A stretch of DNA of 60,281 nucleotides from an uncultured Neptuniibacter sp. (GCF_947498015.1 NZ_CANMIR010000017.1:1-60281), one strand, 5' to 3'; positions 1-9,252 are shown, numbered from the stretch's first letter. Notes: generated by a model not told the origin, from the letters alone. Numbers and translations: made by a program.

Positions 1-77
1 GCGCCCGTAGCTCAGCTGGATAGAGTACCTGGCTACGAACCAGGCGGTCAGAGGTTCGAATCCTCTCGGGCGCGCCA
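1..77 (+). tRNA. tRNA-Arg (anticodon ACG)
   Basis: A complete 77-nt cloverleaf can be folded. The seven-base acceptor stem GCGCCCG pairs with CGGGCGC, followed by discriminator G and an encoded CCA. The anticodon loop CTACGAA gives anticodon ACG, which reads CGN arginine codons after A-to-I editing. The T-loop GTTCGAATC is canonical. Its promoter lies outside the window. Confidence 0.97.
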
Positions 78-151
78 TCTGCACTATATATAACACCCCT
101 CCTCGTTTTATAATTGCTATCCAATCCCATTGCCTGTTTGAGCTCAATACT

Positions 152-1615
152 ATGAAGTTCTCTATCCGTTTGTTTCCCGAAATTACTATCAAAAGCCGTC
201 CTGTTCGAAAGCGCCTGATTCAGCGCTTGCAGAGTAATTTGCAAAATATGCTGCGCAGAATCGATGAAAGGATACGAGTGCGCGGTCAGTGGGATAAGCT
301 TGATGTTGAATGTGATCAGCTCGAGCCGGAATTGGTAGAAAAGGTTGTTGATCAGCTCTCTAGAACACCGGGTATTCACAGTTTTATTGAAGTGACCGAA
401 TACCCATTAGGTGATTTTCATGATGTATATGAAAAGGCCTATGCGATCTATGCCCCGCAGTTGAAGGGCAAAACGTTTAAAGTGCGTGTGAAGCGTTCAG
501 GAAAGCATGACTTCAGATCGGTTGATGTGGAGCGCTATGTGGGCGGCGGTCTAAACCAGCATGCTGATTCAGCGGGTGTTGATGTTCATAAACCGGACGT
601 ATATGTCGATCTTGAAATCCGCAATGACAAACTTCATGTGGTAACAAACCTATATAAAGGGTTGGGTGGTTTCCCGCTGGGTACTCAGGAGGCAACACTA
701 TCGTTGATTTCCGGCGGCTTTGATTCCATCGTTGCCAGCTATATGTCGATGCGTCGTGGTTGTAAAACGCACTTCCTGTTTTTTAATCTGGGTGGTCATG
801 CTCATGAGATTGGCGTAAAACAGGTCGCTTTGTATCTGTGGCAACGTTACGGTTCATCCGCGAGAGTTAAATTTATCACGATTCCTTTTGATGAAGTGGT
901 CGGAGAGATTCTGCAGTCTGTGCATCACTCTCATATGGGGGTGGTACTGAAGCGGATGATGATGCGTGCGGGCGAGAAAGTTGCGGACAAGATGAAAATT
1001 GATGCATTGGTTACTGGGGAGAGTATCGCTCAGGTGTCCAGTCAGACGCTTCCTAACTTAGCAATTATTGATGCGGCAACTGAGAAGCTGGTAGTGCGGC
1101 CATTAATTACGATGGATAAGCAGGATATTATCGATGTGACGCGAGAGATTGGTGCCTATGATTTCGCGAAAAATATGCCAGAGTATTGCGGTGTTATCTC
1201 GGATCGGCCAACAACCTGTGCCAAGAAAGAGCGAGTCAGCGAAGAGGAAGCTGAGTTTGATTTTGATGTCTTGGAGAGAGCCTTAGAAAGGCGTCAGGTT
1301 ATTAGTATTGATGAGATTGAAGAGGATGTGAATATCCATGCAGAGGTTGAAGCACTGACTAAAGTCGCGGATAACCAGATTGTGGTTGATATCAGGGCTC
1401 CTCATGAGCAGGAGAAAAAACCTCTCAACATTCCTGGATGTGAAATACAGCTGATCCCATTCTTCTCATTGTCTGCAGCTGCAGATGAATTCTCCGAGGA
1501 GAAAGAGTACTTACTTTACTGTGAAAAAGGGGTAATGAGTCAGATGCATGCTCATCAGATGCAGGAAAGGGGCTTCTCTAATGTGAAGGTCTACCGCCCC
1601 GGTAAAAGTGAATAA
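152..1615 (+). CDS. thiI: tRNA uracil 4-sulfurtransferase ThiI
   Basis: ThiI adenylates U8 of tRNA and transfers sulfur to it to make 4-thiouridine. In enterobacteria it also feeds sulfur to the thiazole of thiamine through its rhodanese domain. The 487-residue protein has the full family layout: an N-terminal ferredoxin-like and THUMP region (about 1-170), a PP-loop ATPase motif SGGFDS at 187-192, and a C-terminal rhodanese domain. Two cysteines match the E. coli catalytic pair: Cys346 in MPEYCGVIS and the rhodanese Cys457 in LLYCEKG. It is 487 residues, close to the 482 of E. coli. It stands alone after tRNA-Arg. The ribosome site before the ATG is weak. The 227 bases that follow it show no clear terminator. 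Confidence 0.97.
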   Translation: MKFSIRLFPEITIKSRPVRKRLIQRLQSNLQNMLRRIDERIRVRGQWDKLDVECDQLEPELVEKVVDQLSRTPGIHSFIEVTEYPLGDFHDVYEKAYAIYAPQLKGKTFKVRVKRSGKHDFRSVDVERYVGGGLNQHADSAGVDVHKPDVYVDLEIRNDKLHVVTNLYKGLGGFPLGTQEATLSLISGGFDSIVASYMSMRRGCKTHFLFFNLGGHAHEIGVKQVALYLWQRYGSSARVKFITIPFDEVVGEILQSVHHSHMGVVLKRMMMRAGEKVADKMKIDALVTGESIAQVSSQTLPNLAIIDAATEKLVVRPLITMDKQDIIDVTREIGAYDFAKNMPEYCGVISDRPTTCAKKERVSEEEAEFDFDVLERALERRQVISIDEIEEDVNIHAEVEALTKVADNQIVVDIRAPHEQEKKPLNIPGCEIQLIPFFSLSAAADEFSEEKEYLLYCEKGVMSQMHAHQMQERGFSNVKVYRPGKSE

Positions 1616-1842
1616 ATTAATGAATCACCTGAATGGATCGAAAGTTGCAGTGTTTTTTGGTTCATTCTCCTTCTTTGATCGAATTTTCACCTCAATTTAT
1701 TGCCTGAAATGGACTTTTCGGGTTTAATTGTGGTCCATTTGCAACTAGTACATCCGCCAATTAAGTTCTGCTTACAAGCAGTTGGGCCAAAAGCTACTTA
1801 AAATGGCGAATGGGTTTCGATAAGTACAGGAGCACCCATTAG

Positions 1843-2082
1843 ATGGATAATCTGTTATCAGAAGGCCTTGAATTAATGGTCTTTGGTATGGGCTTCGTTG
1901 TTGTCTTTCTAACTTTGTTGGTTTTCGCTACGTCAGGAATGTCCAAAGTTGTAGACAAGTTCTTCCCTGAAGCACCACCGCAGCCTAAAGCAAAAAAAGC
2001 TGCGCCTGCAGCCGTTGCGGCTAACAACAATGATGAATTAGTGGCTGTTATGACAGCTGCGGTTCATAAATACCGTTCATAA
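1843..2082 (+). CDS. oadG: Oxaloacetate decarboxylase gamma chain OadG
   Basis: This is the small membrane subunit that anchors the alpha chain to the beta chain in the sodium-pumping oxaloacetate decarboxylase. The 79-residue protein has one hydrophobic helix (about residues 10-30, GMGFVVVFLTLLVFA), then an Ala/Pro-rich linker and a short C-terminal tail, as in the family. The gene order gamma-alpha-beta is the standard oadGAB arrangement and is the strongest evidence for the call. An AGGAG sits upstream of the ATG with good spacing. The rest of the 227-base gap before it holds no promoter I can assign with confidence. Confidence 0.92.
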   Translation: MDNLLSEGLELMVFGMGFVVVFLTLLVFATSGMSKVVDKFFPEAPPQPKAKKAAPAAVAANNNDELVAVMTAAVHKYRS

Positions 2083-2137
2083 AAAAGAACGGATCAATAA
2101 CGAATAATCTGCATTAATCGACAGAAGGCCATTACCC

Positions 2138-3919
2138 ATGACCGACGCAAAGAAACCACTTGGCATTACCGACGTAGTTCTGCGTGACGCACACCAGTCG
2201 CTGTTTGCTACTCGTATGCGAGTTGAAGACATGCTGCCGATCGCGGAAAAGCTGGATAAAGTAGGCTTTTGGTCCCTAGAAAGCTGGGGCGGCGCAACAT
2301 TTGACTCATGTATTCGCTTTATCGGAGAAGATCCGTGGGAGCGCATTCGTCTGCTTAAGCAGGCAATGCCAAACACTAAACAGCAGATGCTACTACGCGG
2401 GCAAAACCTGCTAGGCTATCGCCACTACGCTGATGATGTAGTGAATAGATTTGTAGAACGTGCTGCAACAAACGGCGTTGATGTATTCCGTATCTTTGAT
2501 GCGATGAATGACCCTCGTAACCTGGAAACAGCTATCAAGGCTGTTAAAGCTACAGGTAAGCACGCTCAAGGCACCATCTCTTTTACTAAGAGCCCTGTTC
2601 ATACCATCGATATGTGGGTTGAATACGCTAAGACTCTTGAAGATAAAGGTGCTGATTCTATCGCGATTAAGGATATGTCCGGTATCCTGACGCCGTATGA
2701 TGCATTTGATCTGGTTTCACGTCTAAAAGCTCAAACTGATCTGGAAGTACAGTTGCACGCTCATGCAACTTCGGGTCTGTCTGATATGACAATTCTTAAG
2801 TCTGTAGAAGCGGGTATTGATCGTGTCGATACTGCGATCTCATCTATGTCCATGACTTACGGTCATACAGCGACTGAATCCGTAGTAGCTGCTTTGCAGG
2901 GTACTGACCGTGATACAGGTCTGGATCTGCTTCAGCTGGAAGAAATTGCTGCTTACTTCCGTGATGTTCGTAAGAAGTACGCTAAATTTGAAGGTTCTTT
3001 GCGCGGTACCGACTCACGTATCCTGGTAGCTCAAGTACCTGGTGGCATGTTGACCAACATGGAAAGCCAGCTGAAAGAGCAGGGTGCTGCGGATAAATTT
3101 GATGAAGTACTGGCCGAAATCCCGCGTGTACGTGAAGATTTGGGGCATATCCCGCTAGTAACACCGACTTCACAGATCGTTGGAACTCAGGCTGTAATCA
3201 ACGTCCTGATGGGCGAGCGTTACAAAACAATCTCTAAAGAAGTTCAGGGGATCCTGAAAGGTGAGTATGGTGCAGCTCCAGCGCCATATAATGCTGATCT
3301 TCAGGCTCGTGTCTTGGATGGCGGTGAAGCACTTACATGCCGTCCAGCGGATCAGCTTGAACCAGAAATGGATAAGTTGGTAGAAGAACTTAAAGGCCTT
3401 GCAGCTGAGAAAGGTATTGAACTGACGACAGGTGAGAACGAAATTGATGATGTTCTGACCTATGCTCTGTTCCCTCAGATCGGTCTTAAATTCCTAGAAA
3501 ATCGTAACAACCCTGATGCATTTGAACCTGCACCTACATTAGAGGACGCACAAGCAATGGCTGCACCGAAGAATACAGGTCCACAGACTTACACTATTAC
3601 TGTTAACGGCCAGAACTACGTTGTTCAAGTTACTGAAGGCGGAGATATCTCTGCTGTCGCTCCTGCAGCGGCTCCAGCTGCAGCTCCTGCGGCACCTGCT
3701 GGGGATGCTGAAGCTGTTGCAGCGCCATTGGCGGGTAATATCTGGAAAGTACAGGTTGCTGCTGGTCAGGCTGTGCAGGAAGGTGATGTGCTCGTAATAC
3801 TGGAAGCGATGAAGATGGAAACTGAAGTACGTGCGGCGCGTGCGGGTACAGTTTCTACCGTCGATGTTAAGGAAGGTGACGCTGTACAGGTTGGCGACAC
3901 TCTGCTGACTCTGGCTTAA
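2138..3919 (+). CDS. oadA: Oxaloacetate decarboxylase alpha subunit OadA
   Basis: The alpha chain transfers the carboxyl group of oxaloacetate to biotin, giving pyruvate. Carboxybiotin is then decarboxylated on OadB, which drives sodium out of the cell. The 593-residue protein starts with the carboxyltransferase TIM barrel ([16 protein letters not shown] near residue 10, with metal-binding LHAHATSG further on). It continues through the conserved carboxylase domain, then an Ala/Pro-rich swivel (about 510-530), and ends in a biotinyl domain with EAMKMET, in which Lys559 is the biotinylation site. It lies 55 bases after oadG and 11 bases before oadB, so the three are very likely co-transcribed. 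Confidence 0.96.
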   Translation: MTDAKKPLGITDVVLRDAHQSLFATRMRVEDMLPIAEKLDKVGFWSLESWGGATFDSCIRFIGEDPWERIRLLKQAMPNTKQQMLLRGQNLLGYRHYADDVVNRFVERAATNGVDVFRIFDAMNDPRNLETAIKAVKATGKHAQGTISFTKSPVHTIDMWVEYAKTLEDKGADSIAIKDMSGILTPYDAFDLVSRLKAQTDLEVQLHAHATSGLSDMTILKSVEAGIDRVDTAISSMSMTYGHTATESVVAALQGTDRDTGLDLLQLEEIAAYFRDVRKKYAKFEGSLRGTDSRILVAQVPGGMLTNMESQLKEQGAADKFDEVLAEIPRVREDLGHIPLVTPTSQIVGTQAVINVLMGERYKTISKEVQGILKGEYGAAPAPYNADLQARVLDGGEALTCRPADQLEPEMDKLVEELKGLAAEKGIELTTGENEIDDVLTYALFPQIGLKFLENRNNPDAFEPAPTLEDAQAMAAPKNTGPQTYTITVNGQNYVVQVTEGGDISAVAPAAAPAAAPAAPAGDAEAVAAPLAGNIWKVQVAAGQAVQEGDVLVILEAMKMETEVRAARAGTVSTVDVKEGDAVQVGDTLLTLA

Positions 3920-3930
3920 GGTACTGTTTG

Positions 3931-5232
3931 ATGGATAAGTTAATCGAACTGTTTCTTGCCTCTGGTGCGTATAACATCTCTGGCGGTCAGGTCGTAATGA
4001 TTTTGGTGGGCCTGTTACTTCTGTTTCTGGCCATCAAAAAGAATTTCGAACCTTTACTGCTGGTGCCGATTGGTTTCGGTGGCATCATGGCAAATATTCC
4101 GGAAGCTGGTCTTGCATATACAGCGGTAGAAAATGCCGTGCATTTCGCTGTGCCGGAAGTTCTGAATGGATTGGCGGCTGCGCTGAATATTACCAGCACA
4201 GACCCACATGACATTCTACATGCCTACCACAGCTCTTCTGCTGCTGAGCATCAGGCCGCAATTAATGTGGCGCTCGACGGTGGTTATGCCAACGGTATGC
4301 TGTACAACTTCTATAGCGTTGCAATTGGCTCTACAGCTGCTCCTCTGTTGATCTTCATGGGTGTAGGCGCGATGACCGACTTCGGTCCTCTGCTTGCTAA
4401 CCCGCGTACCCTATTCCTGGGCGCTGCGGCTCAGTTCGGTATCTTTGCTACCGTACTTGGTGCAGTAACTATGTCTTCTATGGGTATCATGGACTTCAAT
4501 ATTCAGGAAGCGGCGGCAATCGGTATCATTGGTGGTGCTGATGGTCCAACTGCTATTTACGTAACCAGTCTTCTGGCTCCGCATCTGCTGGGTGCTATTG
4601 CGGTCGCAGCATATTCTTATATGGCGCTTGTGCCTTTGATTCAGCCGCCAATCATGCGTGCGCTGACTACAGATGCTGAACGCAAAATTAAGATGAGTCA
4701 GCTACGTCACGTAAGTAAGCTGGAAAAGATCATGTTCCCGATTGTACTGCTGATTTTGGTAGCGCTGCTGCTGCCAGATGCGGCTCCACTTCTGGGTATG
4801 TTCTGCTTCGGTAACCTGATGCGTGAGTGTGGTGTGGTAGATCGTCTGAGCGATACTGCGCAGAATGCTCTGATCAATATCGTGACTATCTTCCTGGGTC
4901 TGTCGGTAGGTTCCAAGTTATCTGCAGATAAGTTCCTGGATCTACAGACTCTGGGTATTATGTCTCTGGGTATCGTTGCGTTCTGTATCGGTACGGCTGC
5001 AGGTGTCCTGATGGCTAAGCTGATGAACAAGATGATGGGTGGTAATGCCATTAACCCTCTAATCGGTTCAGCAGGCGTATCGGCGGTGCCAATGGCTGCG
5101 CGTGTATCTAACAAGATCGGTCTGGAGTATAACTCTCAGAACTTCCTGTTGATGCATGCGATGGGTCCAAACGTAGCGGGTGTAATCGGTTCTGCGATTG
5201 CCGCTGGCGTAATGATCAAGTTCGTAAGCTGA
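3931..5232 (+). CDS. oadB: Oxaloacetate decarboxylase beta subunit OadB
   Basis: This is the membrane subunit that couples decarboxylation of carboxybiotin to sodium export. The 433-residue protein is hydrophobic throughout, with many membrane helices. It contains the family signature [16 protein letters not shown], whose Asp lies in the sodium-binding region, and the C-terminal [17 protein letters not shown] segment. I chose the ATG at 3931 over the TTG one codon upstream. A perfect hairpin terminator follows 19 bases after the stop, closing the operon. A sodium pump of this type fits a marine or salt-tolerant organism, although oad genes also occur in enterics. Confidence 0.96.
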   Translation: MDKLIELFLASGAYNISGGQVVMILVGLLLLFLAIKKNFEPLLLVPIGFGGIMANIPEAGLAYTAVENAVHFAVPEVLNGLAAALNITSTDPHDILHAYHSSSAAEHQAAINVALDGGYANGMLYNFYSVAIGSTAAPLLIFMGVGAMTDFGPLLANPRTLFLGAAAQFGIFATVLGAVTMSSMGIMDFNIQEAAAIGIIGGADGPTAIYVTSLLAPHLLGAIAVAAYSYMALVPLIQPPIMRALTTDAERKIKMSQLRHVSKLEKIMFPIVLLILVALLLPDAAPLLGMFCFGNLMRECGVVDRLSDTAQNALINIVTIFLGLSVGSKLSADKFLDLQTLGIMSLGIVAFCIGTAAGVLMAKLMNKMMGGNAINPLIGSAGVSAVPMAARVSNKIGLEYNSQNFLLMHAMGPNVAGVIGSAIAAGVMIKFVS

Positions 5233-5251
5233 GTAACACTCTGTATAGTAA

Positions 5252-5275
5252 AAAGGCTGCCAATTGGCAGCCTTT
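5252..5275 (+). terminator. Terminator of oadGAB
   Basis: Ten-base perfect stem AAAGGCTGCC / GGCAGCCTTT around an AATT loop, with the T-run built into the 3' arm. It sits just after the oadB stop codon. Confidence 0.85.
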
Positions 5276-5287
5276 GTTGTTACTTAT

Positions 5288-5311
5288 TTCTTCCGGTAGT
5301 TCTTCCGGTAG
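5288..5311. repeat. Two tandem copies of a 12-bp unit
   Basis: TTCTTCCGGTAG occurs twice head to tail in the short gap between the oad terminator and the convergent deacetylase gene. No function is evident. It looks like a local slippage duplication. Confidence 0.6.
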
Positions 5312-5342
5312 TAGCGGTATCTAAAAGCTATGGAAGAATTTT

Positions 5343-6266
5343 CTAATGTCCTGCAAGTACTTCTAAATGTGCCTGTACACTGAATGCAAGCGATACAGGG
5401 TTATAGCCGCCTTCTAGAACTGACACAAGTCGGTTCTGACTATAGGTTCTAGCGGAATCCATTAGCATCTGAGTAACCCAGCGGTAATCCTCTTCATTCA
5501 GTTTGATATCTGCCATTGGGTCTTCATGGTGGGCATCAAAACCGGCAGAAATCAGAATCATATCCGGTTTGTGTGCCTGAATGGCAGGTAGCCACTTTCC
5601 TTCAACAAGAGATCTGAACACCATACCGTCGCTGTGTGCATCCATAGGGCAGTTGATGATGTTATCCCTTTGAATATCGCTATAACGTTCTGGGTAAAAT
5701 GGGTGTTGAAATGTAGAGCAAACCAATACTTCAGGTCGATCTTTAAAGATATCAACAGTGCCATTACCGTGATGTACATCAAAATCAAAAATGGCAACAC
5801 GCTCAATCCCTGGCTGCTGTAGGGCGTGCATGGCGGCTATAGCGACGTTATTATAGAAGCAGAATCCCATTGGGATATTATGCTCTGCGTGATGCCCTGG
5901 CGGACGGACCGCGCAAAATGCATTCTGTGATTTTCCTGCAATGACCCTATTAACAGCCATGACCGCTGATCCCGCTGCCAGGCTGGCGGCATGTAGAGAG
6001 TGAGGGCACAGAGCAGTATCATCGTCTGTATAGACAACGCCGTGTTCCGGTAACTTCATCTCAAGCCGCTTTTGATGCAGGTGGGCATGCGCAAGTTGAA
6101 TCTGTTCGGGGAGAATGTGAACTGATTCCAGCTGCTCCATCTCTTGAATTAAACCGGTTTTTTCTAAAACCTTTTTAATTGCTAGAAGTCTGACAGGGCT
6201 TTCTGGATGTTCCGGCCCCATATTGTGAAGGCCACAATCATCGTGCGTAATAAATGCAGTAGTCAT
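5343..6266 (-). CDS. Histone deacetylase family protein
   Basis: This is a zinc-dependent deacetylase of the arginase/deacetylase fold (class II HDAC-like, related to acetylpolyamine amidohydrolases). The 307 residues carry all core motifs: RPPGHHAEH with the paired active-site histidines, GFCFYNN, the zinc-binding DFDVHHGNGT, and SAGFDAHHEDP. The substrate cannot be read from sequence. Bacterial members act on acetylpolyamines, acetylated small molecules or acetyl-lysine. It is transcribed leftward, convergent with oadGAB and divergent from the TPR gene, and appears monocistronic. The ATG at 6266 is preceded by only a weak ribosome site. Confidence 0.92.
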   Translation of the reverse strand: MTTAFITHDDCGLHNMGPEHPESPVRLLAIKKVLEKTGLIQEMEQLESVHILPEQIQLAHAHLHQKRLEMKLPEHGVVYTDDDTALCPHSLHAASLAAGSAVMAVNRVIAGKSQNAFCAVRPPGHHAEHNIPMGFCFYNNVAIAAMHALQQPGIERVAIFDFDVHHGNGTVDIFKDRPEVLVCSTFQHPFYPERYSDIQRDNIINCPMDAHSDGMVFRSLVEGKWLPAIQAHKPDMILISAGFDAHHEDPMADIKLNEEDYRWVTQMLMDSARTYSQNRLVSVLEGGYNPVSLAFSVQAHLEVLAGH

Positions 6267-6354
6267 AGGTATCTGTTTTTATGGGTTTTTGTTTAGTGTA
6301 ACTGAAACCTGACAGGCATGATCTCATCATATTGTCTCAATACTTTAGCGTACG

Positions 6355-6479
6355 CCTGTGCAGATCGTTTTTTCTTGATCTGCGTCATTAGTGTTTGCGG
6401 CTTCTGAGGATAGGATGTTTCTACAGCATAGAACTGTCTTGGCACCGTGTGTTTCACCCTACACTCGGTGCTTTTTTTT
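6355..6479 (+). ncRNA. Candidate small RNA ending in an orphan terminator
   Basis: Between the divergent deacetylase and TPR genes there are two hairpins on the + strand. The first is GCAGATC / GATCTGC (6360-6366 with 6377-6383). The second is an intrinsic terminator (6442-6471) followed by eight Ts. No + strand gene precedes it, so the terminator must end some other transcript. The next gene has its own promoter-like sequence after the T-run. I could not identify a convincing promoter for the RNA, so the 5' end is a guess, and I recognise no known RNA family. Confidence 0.3.
6442..6479 (+). terminator. Orphan Rho-independent terminator
   Basis: GCACCG at 6442-6447 pairs with CGGTGC at 6466-6471. 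The stem extends inward by GTGT/ACAC after one T-T mismatch, and eight Ts follow. It has no upstream gene on this strand. Confidence 0.7.
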
Positions 6480-6496
6480 GTTTGCAGTAAATGCTT

Positions 6497-6523
6497 TTGT
6501 CATAGCTGTTACGCTTTTATACT
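6497..6523 (+). promoter_or_regulatory. Possible sigma-70 promoter of the TPR gene
   Basis: TTGTCA at 6497-6502 and TATACT at 6518-6523 are separated by 15 bases, a little short. They lie 35 bases before the GTG start and after the orphan terminator. Confidence 0.4.
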
Positions 6524-6557
6524 AACGGGACAAGTCTTTCTGTTGGTGGATAGCTGA

Positions 6558-8162
6558 GTGGCGAAAGTGGATTATTCAGATAAGCAGGTGTTGCTGATTG
6601 AAAGCAGTGGCAACATGCGCTCAACTATCTTCTATATGTTACGAAGTCTTGGGGTGGTTAACCTTAAGGCCGTTACCATCAATGATCGTGTGATTACCGA
6701 GGTTTCGGAAAATAATTATGATGTGATTCTGCTAGGTCATAATGTCAGTGATAGTGTAACGGGCATCCAGATTCTAGAAGAGTGCCGCTATCGCGATTTC
6801 ATAAAGCCCAGTGCGTGCTGGATCTTTATGACGAGTGATGCATCGCAAGAGATTGTTCTTCACGCGATTGATAGTCGCCCTGATGATCTGATCATGAAAC
6901 CGTTTTCTGTCGATGAGCTTAAACACAGGCTAGACAGTATTCTTTACCGTAAATCTGTTTTCAAGCCAGTAGATGAGGCTTTGGAAATTGGTGACCTCCC
7001 TGCTGCAATCAATTTTTGTAAACGAAATTTTTCCACATATGATCCCGAATATGCAGAATCCCAACTGATTCTGGCCAAGCTATTGCTCCAATTCCAGAAG
7101 TTCGATGAATCAATCGGTGTAGCTGAGCAGATCTATTGGAACTCGCATGACAAGGAAGCAGGGTTGATCTGGGCAGAAGGTTTGGTGGCAAAGGGGAGCT
7201 ACACTGCTGCACGAGATACTCTCATTGATCTGATAGAAGAGTACCCATTGTATATGGCTGCTTATGACCTTCTTGCGATAGTCTTTGAAAAGGAGGGGGA
7301 TCTGGATAAGGCGCGCGATACAGCGGTCGAAGCAACTCAGAAATGTCCAATGGGGATTCCAAGGCAGATGGAGTTGGGTCGCTTGGCTACTCAGACGAAG
7401 CAACTTGATGTTGCAGGCGGGGCATATAAAAAATCTATAGTTTTAGGGCGTCACAGTTGCTACCGCTCACCGGAACCTTATCTGCGCTTTGCCAATGTTA
7501 AGCGCCTGGAGATGAATGGCGCGCTAGGCGGCGTGGCTAAAGAGCTGGAGGGGGAGTTTGAAAAAACACTGGCTCAGGCATTTCAGGCGTTTCCTAATGA
7601 TAGAGTATTGCAAGTGAAGGCGTCGCTTTTAAAAAGCGAAATGTATCAGCAGCTTGGTGAAACCGATACAGCTAACCGTGCAACCCGGGAAGCGCAACTG
7701 ATTAATTCTGAGCTTGATGCGCCGCTGGATCTTGATCGTGAGCTTCTGAGTGTGACTGGAGATGCTGTACCAATCCTGGAGCCTGAAGACTCCAGCGTCG
7801 AAGGCGCTTCAAGAGGGAAGAAAGTGGATCCTGAGATGAGTGGTAAGGTGAACCGTCTAGGTGTGAAGCATTACTTATCGGGTAAGATCCCTCAGGCGTT
7901 GAAATATTTTGGTTTAGCTACCGAGTATGATGCGAGTAATGCCAGTGCATTGCTCAACTTGGCGCAACTGTTTTTGGAATCTGCTCGCGACAGTGTTGAT
8001 AAGCGCGAAGAGCGTTTGAAAATGGTAAGGCGTTATATGAAACTGTCTGAACGGCTCAGCTTGGATATCCATGAAAAATCTAAACAGAGTGAGCTGAAGC
8101 GTTATCTGGAACATGAAATAGATCAGTTGCCCCATGGAGGGTTGGGAAATTTACTAAGGTAA
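6558..8162 (+). CDS. TPR protein with degenerate response-regulator receiver domain
   Basis: This 534-residue cytoplasmic protein has an N-terminal receiver-like domain (about 8-125) followed by a long helical region with TPR-like repeats, for example the segments starting near FDESIGVAEQIYW, DKARDTAVEATQK and IPQALKYFGLATEYD. The receiver fold is recognisable by hydrophobic strands, MTSD at 91-94 and the conserved Lys114 in MKPF. However, the phosphoacceptor position reads Gly60 (VILLGHN) and the usual acidic pair is Glu15-Ser16. Phosphorylation in the normal way is therefore unlikely. It starts with GTG. It stands alone before tRNA-Arg and next to the flagellar block. A role in motility or surface signalling is possible, but nothing in the sequence proves it. 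Confidence 0.8.
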   Translation: MAKVDYSDKQVLLIESSGNMRSTIFYMLRSLGVVNLKAVTINDRVITEVSENNYDVILLGHNVSDSVTGIQILEECRYRDFIKPSACWIFMTSDASQEIVLHAIDSRPDDLIMKPFSVDELKHRLDSILYRKSVFKPVDEALEIGDLPAAINFCKRNFSTYDPEYAESQLILAKLLLQFQKFDESIGVAEQIYWNSHDKEAGLIWAEGLVAKGSYTAARDTLIDLIEEYPLYMAAYDLLAIVFEKEGDLDKARDTAVEATQKCPMGIPRQMELGRLATQTKQLDVAGGAYKKSIVLGRHSCYRSPEPYLRFANVKRLEMNGALGGVAKELEGEFEKTLAQAFQAFPNDRVLQVKASLLKSEMYQQLGETDTANRATREAQLINSELDAPLDLDRELLSVTGDAVPILEPEDSSVEGASRGKKVDPEMSGKVNRLGVKHYLSGKIPQALKYFGLATEYDASNASALLNLAQLFLESARDSVDKREERLKMVRRYMKLSERLSLDIHEKSKQSELKRYLEHEIDQLPHGGLGNLLR

Positions 8163-8174
8163 ATGTCAATCTGA

Positions 8175-8251
8175 TGGTGTCCCAGAGAGGATTCGAACCC
8201 CTGGCCTGTCCCTTAGGAGGGGACCGCTCTATCCAACTGAGCTACTGGGAC
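8175..8251 (-). tRNA. tRNA-Arg (anticodon CCT)
   Basis: On the minus strand a complete 77-nt tRNA folds. Its acceptor stem GTCCCAG pairs with CTGGGAC, followed by discriminator A and an encoded CCA. The anticodon loop CTCCTAA sits on stem GTCCC/GGGAC and reads AGG. It lies downstream of flgN on the same strand. Confidence 0.97.
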
Positions 8252-8326
8252 ACGGAAAATCCTCAGATTGGACGTGGATTCTAGCTTGAAAATTACTATG
8301 AGTCACTATCACTCAGCTTAATTCTC

Positions 8327-8806
8327 TTAGGCTTTGCCAATCCTGCTTTGGGCTTTATAGAGGCCTGAACTGCCTGTTTTGTTATAAAGCTGATCCTGCT
8401 TCTTGTGGCCGCGAACTATAGCTAATAGTTGGCTGACATTTTGTTGGTTGCGGTAGATCGCTTGTTCGTTACGTTTGTTTTTCTGCTGGAGCTCTTTTAA
8501 TAGTTGTTTGATGCGTGTGTTGTGCTCTGCCAGTGTAGGTGCAGGTAGGGATTGATCTTCAGGGGTGGAGTAGTTCTCAGCTTCTATCTCATATCCATAG
8601 GACTTAAGCAGTTCAACGCGTTCAAGCGTGAAGTTGTGGAAGTTATTAAGCAGTCCCATCTTCTCTTGAGTCGTATCGCTAAGTAGCTCAAGGTCTTTGC
8701 TGCTGAGTGCATTTAGCTCAGTATCGTAGACTTCGCTCAAAGACTCTAAAAGCAAAATACCCTGCTGAAGCAGGGTATCAAGTTGATCTATCTGTTCCTG
8801 ATTCAT
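8327..8806 (-). CDS. flgN: Flagellar export chaperone FlgN
   Basis: FlgN binds the hook-filament junction proteins FlgK and FlgL in the cytoplasm and delivers them to the flagellar export gate. The 159-residue product is a predicted helical, Gln/Leu/Glu-rich protein of the FlgN family, beginning MNQEQIDQLDTLLQQG. It follows flgM directly on the same strand, the standard pairing. I prefer the ATG at 8806, which leaves 7 bases after the flgM stop. A TTG at 8830 would extend it by 8 residues into flgM. Expression is probably from the sigma-28 promoter before flgM. Confidence 0.88.
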   Translation of the reverse strand: MNQEQIDQLDTLLQQGILLLESLSEVYDTELNALSSKDLELLSDTTQEKMGLLNNFHNFTLERVELLKSYGYEIEAENYSTPEDQSLPAPTLAEHNTRIKQLLKELQQKNKRNEQAIYRNQQNVSQLLAIVRGHKKQDQLYNKTGSSGLYKAQSRIGKA

Positions 8807-8813
8807 ATCGAAA

Positions 8814-9128
8814 TCACAGTTGGCTCTCAAAGTTTAGCATCTTGGATGCAACGCGTTCAGCGTTGATCTGGTAGTTGCCACTTTCTATTTCCTGCCTTAG
8901 CTGCTCGACGCGCTCACTGTCCACATCAGGTGTGTTAGCCAATTTTGTCTCAACGTTCTGCAGTGTCTGTGCTGCTGTGCTGAGTTTAACTGTATCACCC
9001 TTGCTGGACGGCGGTTGTGCAGATGTAGCAGAGCTGCCAGATTTGGCTGCGCTGTTCTGCTCTCCTGTACGAGCGCGGGCATTAGCTGTCTGGTTTGATG
9101 CCAGGTTGCCCGGGATGTCGTTAATCAT
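8814..9128 (-). CDS. flgM: Negative regulator of flagellin synthesis FlgM (anti-sigma-28)
   Basis: FlgM holds FliA (sigma-28) inactive until the hook is complete, then leaves the cell through the flagellar export channel. The 104-residue protein has a disordered, Ala/Ser/Thr-rich N-terminal half and the conserved C-terminal sigma-binding helices (VKLSTAAQTLQNVE, then SERVEQLRQEIESGNYQINAERVASKML). Length and pattern match the family. It is first in flgMN and has a near-perfect sigma-28 promoter just upstream. FliA would therefore drive its own inhibitor, the usual feedback loop. Confidence 0.93.
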   Translation of the reverse strand: MINDIPGNLASNQTANARARTGEQNSAAKSGSSATSAQPPSSKGDTVKLSTAAQTLQNVETKLANTPDVDSERVEQLRQEIESGNYQINAERVASKMLNFESQL

Positions 9129-9160
9129 TAGTCCGTCCTCAAACTTGTATCTGAACCAGC

Positions 9161-9187
9161 TTATCGGCTAATAAGGGCTGAACTTTA
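9161..9187 (-). promoter_or_regulatory. Sigma-28 (FliA) promoter of flgMN
   Basis: On the minus strand TAAAGTTC (9187-9180) and GCCGATAA (9168-9161) are separated by exactly 11 bases. This matches the FliA consensus TAAAGTTT-N11-GCCGATAA at 15 of 16 positions. It lies about 33 bases before the flgM ATG. Confidence 0.92.
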
Positions 9188-9252
9188 GGAAAAAATTGAT
9201 TTATTTGGATGAATTATAGCAATTTAGGTGGGTATGATCCATTGAGGCGGTT

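Noticed and set aside
4707..5114. 135-codon minus-strand frame inside oadB
   Set aside because: It is the antisense shadow of a highly conserved membrane protein and resembles no family.
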